Below, piece after piece: positions 1 through 9,400 of a stretch of DNA of 64,000 nt. The DNA is taken from NCBI GenBank assembly GCA_036417435.1, contig CM070901.1, forward strand, positions 63,236,501 through 63,300,500, read 5' to 3'. Source of the stretch: Inia geoffrensis (Eukaryota > Chordata > Mammalia > Artiodactyla > Iniidae). The position numbers and the translations under genes were made by a program. Under the pieces are notes generated by a model that saw only the letters and a list, made by a program, of their open reading frames with translations, was not told the origin of the DNA and ran no database searches. Numbering within the stretch: the first letter of the stretch is position 1; each line of letters begins with the position of its first letter.

Positions 1-655
1 CCCCATATCCTAATTTATCCATTCCTCCCACCTTTCCGTTTGGTTAAACATAATCTTGATTTCTTAATCCATGAGTGTCCTTTTCTTCGAAATAAGTTCA
101 TGGGTGTGATATCTTAGGTAACACGTATAAGTGATATCATAGGATGTCTTTGTTTCGGTTTCTTTCTCCTTCAAGGTGTGTGATTGTCTCTAGGCCCTTC
201 TATGGTGGTGCAAACAGCACTGTTTCAAGCTTTTCCATGGCTAATATTCCACTGTGTACGTGGACCAGGTTTTCTTGGTGCATTCATCTGTTGATGGATA
301 TTTTGGTTGCTTCCAAGGCTTGGCTGCGGTCAATATTACTGCAGTGTGGGATTGCCAGCCTGTGTCTTTTGGATTCTGGTCTTCTCAGGTGATAGGCACA
401 GCAGTGGGTCTACCAGATCATATGGTAACTCAATTTTTACCTTGAAACGCATGTTCTTTCTCTTCTAACGACTGGCTGTTACCAGTTTACATCCCACCAG
501 CAGCTACAGGGTACACAGAGTTCTCTAAAACCCCTTCAGCGTGTATGGTTTGTGGACTGTTTGGCTGATGATCATTCTGACTGTTGTGAGGTGAACGTTT
601 TCATAGATTGGATTTGCGTGTCTTTATTAATTTCTGATGTTCAGCATTTTTCCGT
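1..655 (-). repeat. LINE-1 3'-end remnant, monomer a (cut by window edge)
   Basis: Reverse complement of L1 3'UTR and terminal ORF2-side sequence. Landmarks in plus-strand order: 'aagtgatatcatagg' (129), 'ggctaatattccactg' (239), 'tctgttgatggatatt' (288), then 'ttctcaggtgatagg', 'gatcatatgg' and 'cccaccagcagct'. It ends near 'ctgatgttcagcattttt'. These follow the order of the antisense L1 3' region common in cetartiodactyls. No intact reverse-transcriptase frame exists. In complete units this segment begins about 220 bp earlier (see 5,536-6,412). Confidence 0.88.
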
Positions 656-1020
656 GCCCTCTCTTTGGTTAAAGAAAAAACAAGAGAAGAAAAGACAAAA
701 TGTGTGTAAAATATGCCTCTTGAAATTGTCTTCTCGAAAGGTTGCCTCTTTTGAATTTTTTGGTCGATTTTCGACCCCAGAACTTTTTTTGAGGACAGGT
801 GTGATTTACAGGCCTGCAATTCAGGCGAATTTTAACTGACCATTAGCACTGGGTTTAAGACTGCTGTTGGAGGAAGGCCAAAATGCTGCAGGATTTCTCC
901 GTTCTCAAACCTGCTTACCAGGTCAACAGAGCCTTCCTGGAAGCTGTGTTCCAAGGTTGGAAGTTCGAATGGCGTGAGCCAGGAAGGACCCCCATAATTT
1001 TATGCCCCATTATTTCTTGT
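656..1020. repeat. Non-L1 core of monomer a
   Basis: About 365 bp with no L1 similarity that I recognise. It contains a purine-rich stretch (672-700), the 'ctcttgaaattgtcttctcg' block, a GGTCGA/TCGACC hairpin (762-776), an A/T spacer and 'ttcctggaagctgtgttcc'. The GC-rich box present in cores b and c is degraded here to 'ggaaggccaaaatgctgcagg'. No gene seen. Confidence 0.7.
762..776. other. Short perfect inverted repeat in core a
   Basis: GGTCGA - TTT - TCGACC, a 6 bp stem with two CpGs. It recurs unchanged in the a cores of the forward units through unit 9. Confidence 0.6.
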
Positions 1021-1900
1021 TTGTTTTTTTCATATAATTTTAATCTTTTATGACAGCAAATTTGATTGTCATGTTTGCTTTGTTCTAGGTGTGCAAGATG
1101 TGTTTCTTTTTTACACCGAGACATACATGTATTCATCTTGGGATCCATTTGCCATGGAGGTTATGACACAGTGTTGAGTAGTCTTCTCTTGCAATTCTGT
1201 AGGTCTTTGGTGATTATATATTTCACGTGTGTTTGTATATCTCTGTCAACCCCAATATCCTAATATATCCAATCTTTACAACTTTCCAATTGGTGAACCG
1301 TAAGTTTGTTTAATACATCTGTGATTCCTGTTACCTGTGGAAATATCTTCATTGGTATCCATTTCTAGGTAACACCTATAATTGATATGATAGGATATGT
1401 GTCTTTCGCTTTGTGACTTACTTCAAGTTGCGTGATTACGTCCAGAGTCATCTAGGGTTCTGCAAACGGCATTGTTTCATGTTTTCTCCGTGGCTCCTAT
1501 TCCATCTGTACACGTGCCATTTCTTCTTAGTCCATTCGTCTCTTGATGGACGTTTTGGTTGTTTCCATGTCTTGGAGATTGTAATACTGCTACAGAGCAG
1601 TTTTGCCTGAATGTGTCATTCTGTTTGTCTTCCTAGGTTATAGGCCAAGGAGTGGGCCTGCGGGATCATACGGTATCGCAGTGTTTACCTTTTAAAGGCT
1701 GCTCCGTTCTGTTTTCATTAGTGGCACTTACCAGTTGACGAGCCACTTAAAGGTGAGAGTGCATTTCCTCACAACCTCTTCAGCATTTATTCTTTGTATT
1801 TCTTTGCTGAGGGTCATTCTGACTGGTGTGAGCTGATACCCTTTTGGGGCTGGATTTGCATATATCTAATACTTCCTTCTCTTGAGCTTCTAGCCATGCA
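1021..1900 (-). repeat. LINE-1 3'-end remnant, monomer b
   Basis: Begins with an oligo-T stretch at 1,023-1,029, which corresponds to the L1 poly(A) side. It continues through 'gcaaatttgattgtcatg', the 'ctgtaggtctttggtg' block, 'attgatatgataggatatg' (1,381), 'ttgatggacgttttgg' (1,543) and 'ggatttgcatat' (1,852), which contains a perfect POU octamer ATTTGCAT inherited from L1. All are in the order expected for antisense L1 3' sequence. Confidence 0.85.
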
Positions 1901-2235
1901 TATTTTATTGTTTTCTTAAAGAGTGAGTACAGCTTCCCTCTTCACATAGTTTCTTGAAGTATGCGGCATATTTTGAATTTATTTTGCCATGACCACGCTC
2001 AACACATTTTGTGGGCAGGTGTCATTTATAGTCCTGCAGTCCTTGTGAATATGAAGTGACCTTCAGCACAGGTTGTCAAACTGCTGTTGCGGCAAACGGC
2101 CACAGGGCGGCAGCATTTCTACATTCCCTACTCTGGTTACTAGGGAAACAGTACCTTTGGGGAAGTAGTGTTCCTTTGTTGTAAATTAGAGTGGAATGTG
2201 CCCGGATACACACACAAAGCTACTGTCTCCTTAGT
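1901..2235. repeat. Non-L1 core of monomer b
   Basis: Related to the other cores through 'gggcaggtgtcattta', 'cagtccttgtgaatatgaagtgac', 'gcggcaaacggcc' and 'gtaaattagagtggaatgtgcc'. It contains the CTCF-like box at 2,100-2,115. The 'ggtcgattttcgacc' hairpin of cores a and c is missing. It joins the shortened b' monomer without an intervening full L1 3' end. Confidence 0.7.
2100..2115 (+). promoter_or_regulatory. CTCF-like GC box in core b
   Basis: 'ccacagggcggcagca' resembles the zinc-finger protein CTCF core (CCNNNAGGGGGCGC / CCGCGNGGNGGCAG classes) at most but not all key bases. The same box starts at about 7,857, 13,638, 19,395, 25,154, 30,937, 36,710, 42,474 and 48,267. Binding is not shown. 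It may simply be a GC-rich part of the ancestral core. Confidence 0.3.
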
Positions 2236-2668
2236 TATGTTTGTGTTTTATATTGAATGTATAGTTTTCTTCGGAGTAATACTCCATTGTGCACACGGAC
2301 CACTTCTGTATCGTGCATTCATCGGTTGATGGACATTTTGGTTGTTCCAAGTCTTGGCTAGGGTAAATAGTGCTGCAGTGTAGGATTGTCAGCCTGTGTC
2401 TTTTTGATTCTGCTCTTCTCAGGTGATAGAGCCAGTAGTGAGCTACCAGATCATATGGTAGCTCAATTTTTACCCTTAAACGCACCTCCTTTATGTTCTC
2501 ACTACTGGCTGCTACTATTTGACTTCCCACCAGCAGCTAGAGGGTACACAGTCCTCGGAAACCCCTTGAGCATTTATTGTGTAGAGATTGTTTTGCTGAT
2601 GATCATTCTGTTGTCAGGTAAACGTTTGTGTAGATTGAATTTGCATGTGTTTCGTAATTTCTGGTGTC
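2236..2668 (-). repeat. LINE-1 3'-end remnant, shortened monomer b'
   Basis: L1 similarity resumes at 'ggagtaatactccattgtg' (near 2,269), soon after the T-rich 'gtgttttatattgaatg'. About 470 bp present in the other monomers, including the 'aagtgatatcatagg' block, are missing, so landmark spacing falls to 782 bp. The same shortened form occurs in all ten forward units and twice in the inverted arm, so the deletion predates both. It ends near 'atttctggtgtcgagcg'. Confidence 0.83.
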
Positions 2669-3039
2669 GAGCGTCTTCCTTTTTTGTGAAACCAAAAAAC
2701 ATCATAAAGAAAAAAATGTGGCTTAAATATACTCTTGAAACTGTCTTCTTGAAAGGTTGCCCTGTTTTGAATTTTTTCGTCGATATTCGAACCCAGGATT
2801 TTTTTGAGGGCAGGTGTCATTTACAGAGGTGCAATTCTTGTGGGTGTTAAGTGACCCTGAGCACTTTGTTTAAAGGTGCTTTTGCAGGAGACAGTCACAA
2901 GGCTGCGGCATTTCTCCATTCCCAAATCTGGTTACGAGGGCAAAAGAACCTTCCTAGGTATAATATTCCAACTTGTAAGTTAGAATGGAATGGGCCAGGA
3001 GAAACCCCCATGAGTTTATGTCTCATTACTTCATGTTGG
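2669..3039. repeat. Non-L1 core of monomer b'
   Basis: Contains an A-rich stretch (2,692-2,716), the 'ctcttgaaactgtcttcttg' block, a decayed hairpin 'gtcgatattcgaac' and a T-run. It also has 'gggcaggtgtcatttacag', a weak GC box 'gtcacaaggctgcggca' (2,894-2,910), 'cattcccaaatctggttacg' and 'taagttagaatggaatggg'. A 154-codon ORF spanning 2,386-2,850 crosses the L1/core join and is judged non-coding. Confidence 0.7.
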
Positions 3040-3910
3040 TTTTCTTAATTTAATTTTTATTTGTTATCACAGCAAATTTGATGACAATGTTTTGTTTGTT
3101 CTGGGTGTGCAAGATGTGGTTCTATTACATATAGGCATATTATCTGTTCACCTTCGGATCTGTTTCCCATGTGGGTTAGGACACAATGTTGAGTAGTCTT
3201 CTCTTGGTGTTCCGTAGGTCTTTGGTGCTCATATATTTCACATGTGTCGGTATACCTCTGTTTCCCTCAATATGCTAATTTATCCAGTCCTCAAACCTTT
3301 CCATTTGGTGAACCATACGTTTGTTGATCGAATCTTTGATTGCCTTTCTCTGTGAAAAATCTTCACTGGTATCAATTCTTAGGTAACACCGTTAAGTGAT
3401 ATCATAGGATATGGGTCCTTCGCTTTCTGACTTACTTCATGTTGTGACTACCCCAGACTCATCTGTGCTGCTGCAAACGGCATGGTTTCATTTTTCTCCT
3501 TGGCTACTATTCCATCTGTCCATGTACCAGTTCTTCTTTTTCATTCATCTTTGGATGGACTTTTCGGTAGCTTCCATGTCTTGCCTATTGTCATACTGTT
3601 GCAGGGCAGTTCTGCCTGCCTGTGTCTCTCTAATTGTGTCTTCTTAGGTCATAGGTGCAGGAGTGTGCCTGCTGAAGCCTATGGTGCCTCAATGGGTACC
3701 TGTTAAAGGCAGCTCCATTCTGTTTTCATTAGTGGCTCTTTCCGGTTTAGTCCCACATAGAGATGAGGGTACATATTTCTCCACAGCCCCTTCAGCATTA
3801 ACTGTTTGCATAATTTTTGCTGATGGTCATTCTGACCGGTGTGAGCTGATACGTTTTTGACGATTGGATTTGCATATCTTTAATATTTCCTAATGATGAG
3901 CCTTTTCCAT
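3040..3910 (-). repeat. LINE-1 3'-end remnant, monomer c
   Basis: Starts at 'ttttcttaatttaa', which on the minus strand reads as an A-rich L1 tail with an AATAAA signal (plus-strand tttatt, 3,057-3,062). It runs through 'gcaaatttgatgacaatg', 'gttgagtagtcttctcttgg', 'gtgaaccatacgtttgttg', 'aagtgatatcataggatatg' (3,392), 'tttggatggacttttcgg' (3,549) and 'ggatttgcatatctttaat' (3,866). Confidence 0.86.
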
Positions 3911-4014
3911 GCCTTTTTTGTTGTTGTTGCTGTTCAAAAGAAAACAACAACAGTGCGTGTAAAATATACCTCTTCGAATTGTCTTCTTGAAACCTTGCCC
4001 TCTTTTGAAACTTT

Positions 4015-4031
4015 GGGTCGATTTTCGACCC
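4015..4031. other. Short perfect inverted repeat in core c
   Basis: GGGTCGA - TTT - TCGACCC, a 7 bp stem. It is intact in most units and damaged by single changes in units 8 and 9. Unit 10 keeps a 6 bp stem form near 56,120. The shared occurrence in cores a and c shows that it was in the ancestral monomer. Role unknown. Confidence 0.6.
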
Positions 4032-4132
4032 CAGGATTTTTTTGAAGGCGTGTGTCACTTACAAGTTTGCAATTGTTGTTAGTATTTAGTGACCATTAGC
4101 ACTGGGTTGAATGCTGCTGTTGTGGGAAACGG

Positions 4133-4148
4133 CCGCACGGCGGCAGCG
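4133..4148 (+). promoter_or_regulatory. CTCF-like GC box in core c
   Basis: 'ccgcacggcggcag' differs from the CCGCGNGGNGGCAG form of the CTCF core at one specified base. It is kept in every unit (starts 9,890, 15,671, 21,428, 27,187, 32,970, 38,743, 44,507, 50,304). Unit 10 has a decayed version at 56,237. It stands out as the most GC- and CpG-rich point of an AT-rich repeat. Function is inferred from motif likeness only. Confidence 0.35.
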
Positions 4149-4283
4149 TTTCTCCATTCCCAAACCTTGTTACTAGGGCCGCAGAGCTTTCCTGGAACTC
4201 GTGTTCCTAAGTTGTAACTTAGAATGGAATGTGCCAGGAGAAAAACGCACAAGTTAATGTCTCAGTACATCTTCTTCATCGTT

Positions 4284-5195
4284 ATACTTTAATTTTTTAA
4301 TCAGGGTAATGATTAGAATATTATTTGTTCTAGGTGTACACAATCTGGTTCACTTGTACTATATATATATATATATGTATACATACATATATGTATATAT
4401 ATATACATATATATATATAAACATACGTATGTATTCATGTACAGATCCTCTTCCAATATAAATTAATACAGTGTTCAGAGGACCTCCCTTTGTATATGGT
4501 CAGTCTTTTATATGTACGTATTTCATATGTATTTGTATTCGTTTGGCAAGCCTAACCTTAATTTGCCCATTGCTCCCACCTTTCGCTTTAGATAATCATA
4601 GTTGTTTTCTAACTGTGTGGCTTTCTCTGTGGAAATAAGTTCATTTGTACCAGTTGTTAGGTGACACCCAGAAGTGATATCATAAGATATTTGTCTTTTG
4701 CTTTCCGACTAAATTTGTGTTCTGTGACTATCTCTCGGATCATGTATGGTGCTGCAAAGAGCAGCGTTTCATTGTTTTCCACGGCTGAGATTCCATTGTG
4801 TACATGGAGCACTTCTTCTTTGTCCATTCATGTGTTGATGGCCATTTTGGTTGCTTCCATGTCTTGGCTTTTGTGAATATTGCTGCAGTGCACCTTTGCC
4901 AGCCTGTGTCTTCTCGACTCTGGTCTGCTCAGGTGAAAGGCCCAGCGGCGGGCCTGCTGGATTGAATGGGACCTCAATTTTTACTTTGAAACACAGTTCC
5001 TTTGTGTTCTCATTATTGGCTCTTACGACTTTAGACCTCAACAGCAGCTAGAGGGTACACAGTTCTCCAAAACCTCTTCAGCATTGATTGCAGACTTTTT
5101 GATTACGGTCATTCGAGTGGTGTGTGTTGAAGCCATTTCATACATTAGATTGACATGAGTCTGATAATTCCTGATGTTGAACTTTTATCCATTTC
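4284..5195 (-). repeat. LINE-1 3'-end remnant, monomer d
   Basis: Begins at 'tactttaattttttaatcag' and includes the (TA)n tract at the position where the L1 consensus has a short 'atacatatacatatat'-like run. It then follows 'cagtgttcagaggacctcc', 'cttaatttgcccattgctcc', 'aagtgatatcataagatat' (4,672), 'gtgttgatggccattttgg' (4,831) and 'cctgatgttgaacttttatcc'. The octamer seen in b, b' and c is lost here ('agattgacatgag'). Confidence 0.86.
4360..4419. repeat. (TA)n microsatellite, unit 1 (60 bp)
   Basis: Alternating TA with internal 'gtatacatacatatatg' in monomer d. Identical in length and interruptions to the unit 3 tract. Confidence 0.95.
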
Positions 5196-5535
5196 CCTTT
5201 TTATTTGTAAAGAGTGTGTAAAACTGACCTCTCGTACGATCTTCTTGAAAACTTTGACTCTCTTTTAAGTTTTTTGGCCACTCCTTACCTCAGAACATTT
5301 TTTTGAGGGCAGGTGTCCTTTACAGCCCTGAGTCCTTGTGAGTATTAAGTGACCATTAGACGTGGTTTAAAGCCGCTCTTGCGGGAAACGGCTACAAGGC
5401 GGCAAAGTTTCTCCATTTACATCTCGGGGCATTTGGGCAACAGAGCCTTCCTGGAAATCGTGTTAGTAGGCTGTAAATTAGAGTGGAATGTGCCAAGGCA
5501 AACGCCTAACAGCTTATATCTCCTTACTTCTTGTC
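5196..5535. repeat. Non-L1 core of monomer d
   Basis: Related to the other cores by 'agagtgtgtaaaactgacctc', the 'gatcttcttgaaaactttgac' block, 'gagggcaggtgtcctttaca', 'agtgaccattaga' and 'gcgggaaacggctac'. The GC box is a weaker variant, 'gctacaaggcggcaaag' (5,391-5,407). The hairpin is lost. It ends with 'cttacttcttgtctg' before the T-run of the next L1 segment. Confidence 0.7.
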
Positions 5536-6412
5536 TGTTTTTTAAATGAATTTTCCTTTTTCCTCAGAGCAAATTAGATAAAAATGTTGTGTATGTTCTA
5601 GGTGTACAGAGTCTGGTTCATTATACCTATGTATCAATCTATTCATCTTTGCCTCCTTACCCTAGACGTTATTACAGAATGTTGAGTGGACCTCTCTTGG
5701 TATTCCATAGGTCTTTGGTGATTATATATTTCATATGTATTCGTATAGGTCTGACACCCCCATATCCTAATTTATCCATTCCTCCCACCTTTCCGTTTGG
5801 TTAAACATAATCTTGATTTCTTAATCCATGAGTGTCCTTTTCTTCGAAATAAGTTCATGGGTGTGATATCTTAGGTAACACGTATAAGTGATATCATAGG
5901 ATGTCTTTGTTTCGGTTTCTTTCTCCTTCAAGGTGTGTGATTGTCTCTAGGCCCTTCTATGGTGGTGCAAACAGCACTGTTTCAAGCTTTTCCATGGCTA
6001 ATATTCCACTGTGTACGTGGACCAGGTTTTCTTGGTGCATTCATCTGTTGATGGATATTTTGGTTGCTTCCAAGGCTTGGCTGCGGTCAATATTACTGCA
6101 GTGTGGGATTGCCAGCCTGTGTCTTTTGGATTCTGGTCTTCTCAGGTGATAGGCACAGCAGTGGGTCTACCAGATCATATGGTAACTCAATTTTTACCTT
6201 GAAACGCATGTTCTTTCTCTTCTAACGACTGGCTGTTACCAGTTTACATCCCACCAGCAGCTACAGGGTACACAGAGTTCTCTAAAACCCCTTCAGCGTG
6301 TATGGTTTGTGGACTGTTTGGCTGATGATCATTCTGACTGTTGTGAGGTGAACGTTTTCATAGATTGGATTTGCGTGTCTTTATTAATTTCTGATGTTCA
6401 GCATTTTTCCGT
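5536..6412 (-). repeat. LINE-1 3'-end remnant, complete monomer a copy
   Basis: First complete copy of the a-type L1 part, spanning the arbitrary unit 1/unit 2 boundary. It starts with 'ttttttaaatgaattttcc', continues 'gcaaattagataaaaatg', 'ttacagaatgttgagtgg', 'ccataggtctttggtg' and 'ccatatcctaatttatcc', then repeats the landmarks listed for 1-655. Equivalent copies lie at each unit boundary. Confidence 0.87.
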
Positions 6413-9400
6413 GCCCTCTCTTTGGTTAAAGAAAAAACAAGAGAAGAAAAGACAAAATGTGTGTAAAATATGCCTCTTGAAATTGTCTTCTCGAAAGGTT
6501 GCCTCTTTTGAATTTTTTGGTCGATTTTCGACCCCAGAACTTTTTTTGAGGACAGGTGTGATTTACAGGCCTGCAATTCAGGCGAATTTTAACTGACCAT
6601 TAGCACTGGGTTTAAGACTGCTGTTGGAGGAAGGCCAAAATGCTGCAGGATTTCTCCGTTCTCAAACCTGCTTACCAGGTCAACAGAGCCTTCCTGGAAG
6701 CTGTGTTCCAAGGTTGGAAGTTCGAATGGCGTGAGCCAGGAAGGACCCCCATAATTTTATGCCCCATTATTTCTTGTTTGTTTTTTTCATATAATTTTAA
6801 TCTTTTATGACAGCAAATTTGATTGTCATGTTTGCTTTGTTCTAGGTGTGCAAGATGTGTTTCTTTTTTACACCGAGACATACATGTATTCATCTTGGGA
6901 TCCATTTGCCATGGAGGTTATGACACAGTGTTGAGTAGTCTTCTCTTGCAATTCTGTAGGTCTTTGGTGATTATATATTTCACGTGTGTTTGTATATCTC
7001 TGTCAACCCCAATATCCTAATATATCCAATCTTTACAACTTTCCAATTGGTGAACCGTAAGTTTGTTTAATACATCTGTGATTCCTGTTACCTGTGGAAA
7101 TATCTTCATTGGTATCCATTTCTAGGTAACACCTATAATTGATATGATAGGATATGTGTCTTTCGCTTTGTGACTTACTTCAAGTTGCGTGATTACGTCC
7201 AGAGTCATCTAGGGTTCTGCAAACGGCATTGTTTCATGTTTTCTCCGTGGCTCCTATTCCATCTGTACACGTGCCATTTCTTCTTAGTCCATTCGTCTCT
7301 TGATGGACGTTTTGGTTGTTTCCATGTCTTGGAGATTGTAATACTGCTACAGAGCAGTTTTGCCTGAATGTGTCATTCTGTTTGTCTTCCTAGGTTATAG
7401 GCCAAGGAGTGGGCCTGCGGGATCATACGGTATCGCAGTGTTTACCTTTTAAAGGCTGCTCCGTTCTGTTTTCATTAGTGGCACTTACCAGTTGACGAGC
7501 CACTTAAAGGTGAGAGTGCATTTCCTCACAACCTCTTCAGCATTTATTCTTTGTATTTCTTTGCTGAGGGTCATTCTGACTGGTGTGAGCTGATACCCTT
7601 TTGGGGCTGGATTTGCATATATCTAATACTTCCTTCTCTTGAGCTTCTAGCCATGCATATTTTATTGTTTTCTTAAAGAGTGAGTACAGCTTCCCTCTTC
7701 ACATAGTTTCTTGAAGTATGCGGCATATTTTGAATTTATTTTGCCATGACCACGCTCAACACATTTTGTGGGCAGGTGTCATTTATAGTCCTGCAGTCCT
7801 TGTGAATATGAAGTGACCTTCAGCACAGGTTGTCAAACTGCTGTTGCGGCAAACGGCCACAGGGCGGCAGCATTTCTACATTCCCTACTCTGGTTACTAG
7901 GGAAACAGTACCTTTGGGGAAGTAGTGTTCCTTTGTTGTAAATTAGAGTGGAATGTGCCCGGATACACACACAAAGCTACTGTCTCCTTAGTTATGTTTG
8001 TGTTTTATATTGAATGTATAGTTTTCTTCGGAGTAATACTCCATTGTGCACACGGACCACTTCTGTATCGTGCATTCATCGGTTGATGGACATTTTGGTT
8101 GTTCCAAGTCTTGGCTAGGGTAAATAGTGCTGCAGTGTAGGATTGTCAGCCTGTGTCTTTTTGATTCTGCTCTTCTCAGGTGATAGAGCCAGTAGTGAGC
8201 TACCAGATCATATGGTAGCTCAATTTTTACCCTTAAACGCACCTCCTTTATGTTCTCACTACTGGCTGCTACTATTTGACTTCCCACCAGCAGCTAGAGG
8301 GTACACAGTCCTCGGAAACCCCTTGAGAATTTATTGTGTAGAGATTGTTTTGCTGATGATCATTCTGTTGTCAGGTAAACGTTTGTGTAGATTGAATTTG
8401 CATGTGTTTCGTAATTTCTGGTGTCGAGCGTCTTCCTTTTTTGTGAAACCAAAAAACATCATAAAGAAAAAAATGTGGCTTAAATATACTCTTGAAACTG
8501 TCTTCTTGAAAGGTTGCCCTGTTTTGAATTTTTTCGTCGATATTCGAACCCAGGATTTTTTTGAGGGCAGGTGTCATTTACAGAGGTGCAATTCTTGTGG
8601 GTGTTAAGTGACCCTGAGCACTTTGTTTAAAGGTGCTTTTGCAGGAGACAGTCACAAGGCTGCGGCATTTCTCCATTCCCAAATCTGGTTACGAGGGCAA
8701 AAGAACCTTCCTAGGTATAATATTCCAACTTGTAAGTTAGAATGGAATGGGCCAGGAGAAACCCCCATGAGTTTATGTCTCATTACTTCATGTTGGTTTT
8801 CTTAATTTAATTTTTATTTGTTATCACAGCAAATTTGATGACAATGTTTTGTTTGTTCTGGGTGTGCAAGATGTGGTTCTATTACATATAGGCATATTAT
8901 CTGTTCACCTTCGGATCTGTTTCCCATGTGGGTTAGGACACAATGTTGAGTAGTCTTCTCTTGGTGTTCCGTAGGTCTTTGGTGCTCATATATTTCACAT
9001 GTGTCGGTATACCTCTGTTTCCCTCAATATGCTAATTTATCCAGTCCTCAAACCTTTCCATTTGGTGAACCATACGTTTGTTGATCGAATCTTTGATTGC
9101 CTTTCTCTGTGAAAAATCTTCACTGGTATCAATTCTTAGGTAACACCGTTAAGTGATATCATAGGATATGGGTCCTTCGCTTTCTGACTTACTTCATGTT
9201 GTGACTACCCCAGACTCATCTGTGCTGCTGCAAACGGCATGGTTTCATTTTTCTCCTTGGCTACTATTCCATCTGTCCATGTACCAGTTCTTCTTTTTCA
9301 TTCATCTTTGGATGGACTTTTCGGTAGCTTCCATGTCTTGCCTATTGTCATACTGTTGCAGGGCAGTTCTGCCTGCCTGTGTCTCTCTAATTGTGTCTTC

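Larger units (their letters stand above)
3911..4283. repeat. Non-L1 core of monomer c
   Basis: Best-preserved core. It holds a GTT-rich/AAC-rich imperfect hairpin (about 3,919-3,952), a 7 bp stem GGGTCGA/TCGACCC (4,015-4,031), a T-run, and 'agtgaccattagcactggg'. It also holds the GC-rich CTCF-like box (4,133-4,148), 'cattcccaaaccttgttact' and 'taacttagaatggaatgtgc'. Several CpGs are retained across most of the nine units, unusual for old methylated repeats. Confidence 0.72.
1..5757 (+). repeat. HOR unit 1 (5,757 bp)
   Basis: Reference copy for this annotation. The first base equals position 5,758 in unit 2. Contents in order: L1 part of a, core a, b, core b, shortened b', core b', c, core c, d with a 60 bp TA-rich tract, core d, and the start of the next a. 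It shares the exact TA-tract structure and the d-monomer variants 'ggcaagccta' and 'tttcgcttta' with unit 3 but not with unit 2. Confidence 0.93.

Noticed and set aside
144..392. Other recurring short ORFs (60-105 codons) on both strands
   Set aside because: All lie in satellite sequence, overlap one another on both strands, vary by stops and frameshifts between units, and show no codon or domain evidence. None is listed as a gene.
2386..2850. 154-codon ORF repeated in nearly every unit, longest in the window
   Set aside because: It crosses from antisense L1 into the non-L1 core, has no recognisable domain or signal, and is conserved only because the whole unit is. Unit 9 carries an in-frame TGA ('cctctgaaa' near 48,727) with no other consequence.
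3919..3952. GTT/AAC hairpin in core c as a terminator or small RNA
   Set aside because: Stem of about 8 bp in low-complexity sequence, better explained as a simple-repeat remnant. No promoter or conserved loop supports an RNA gene.
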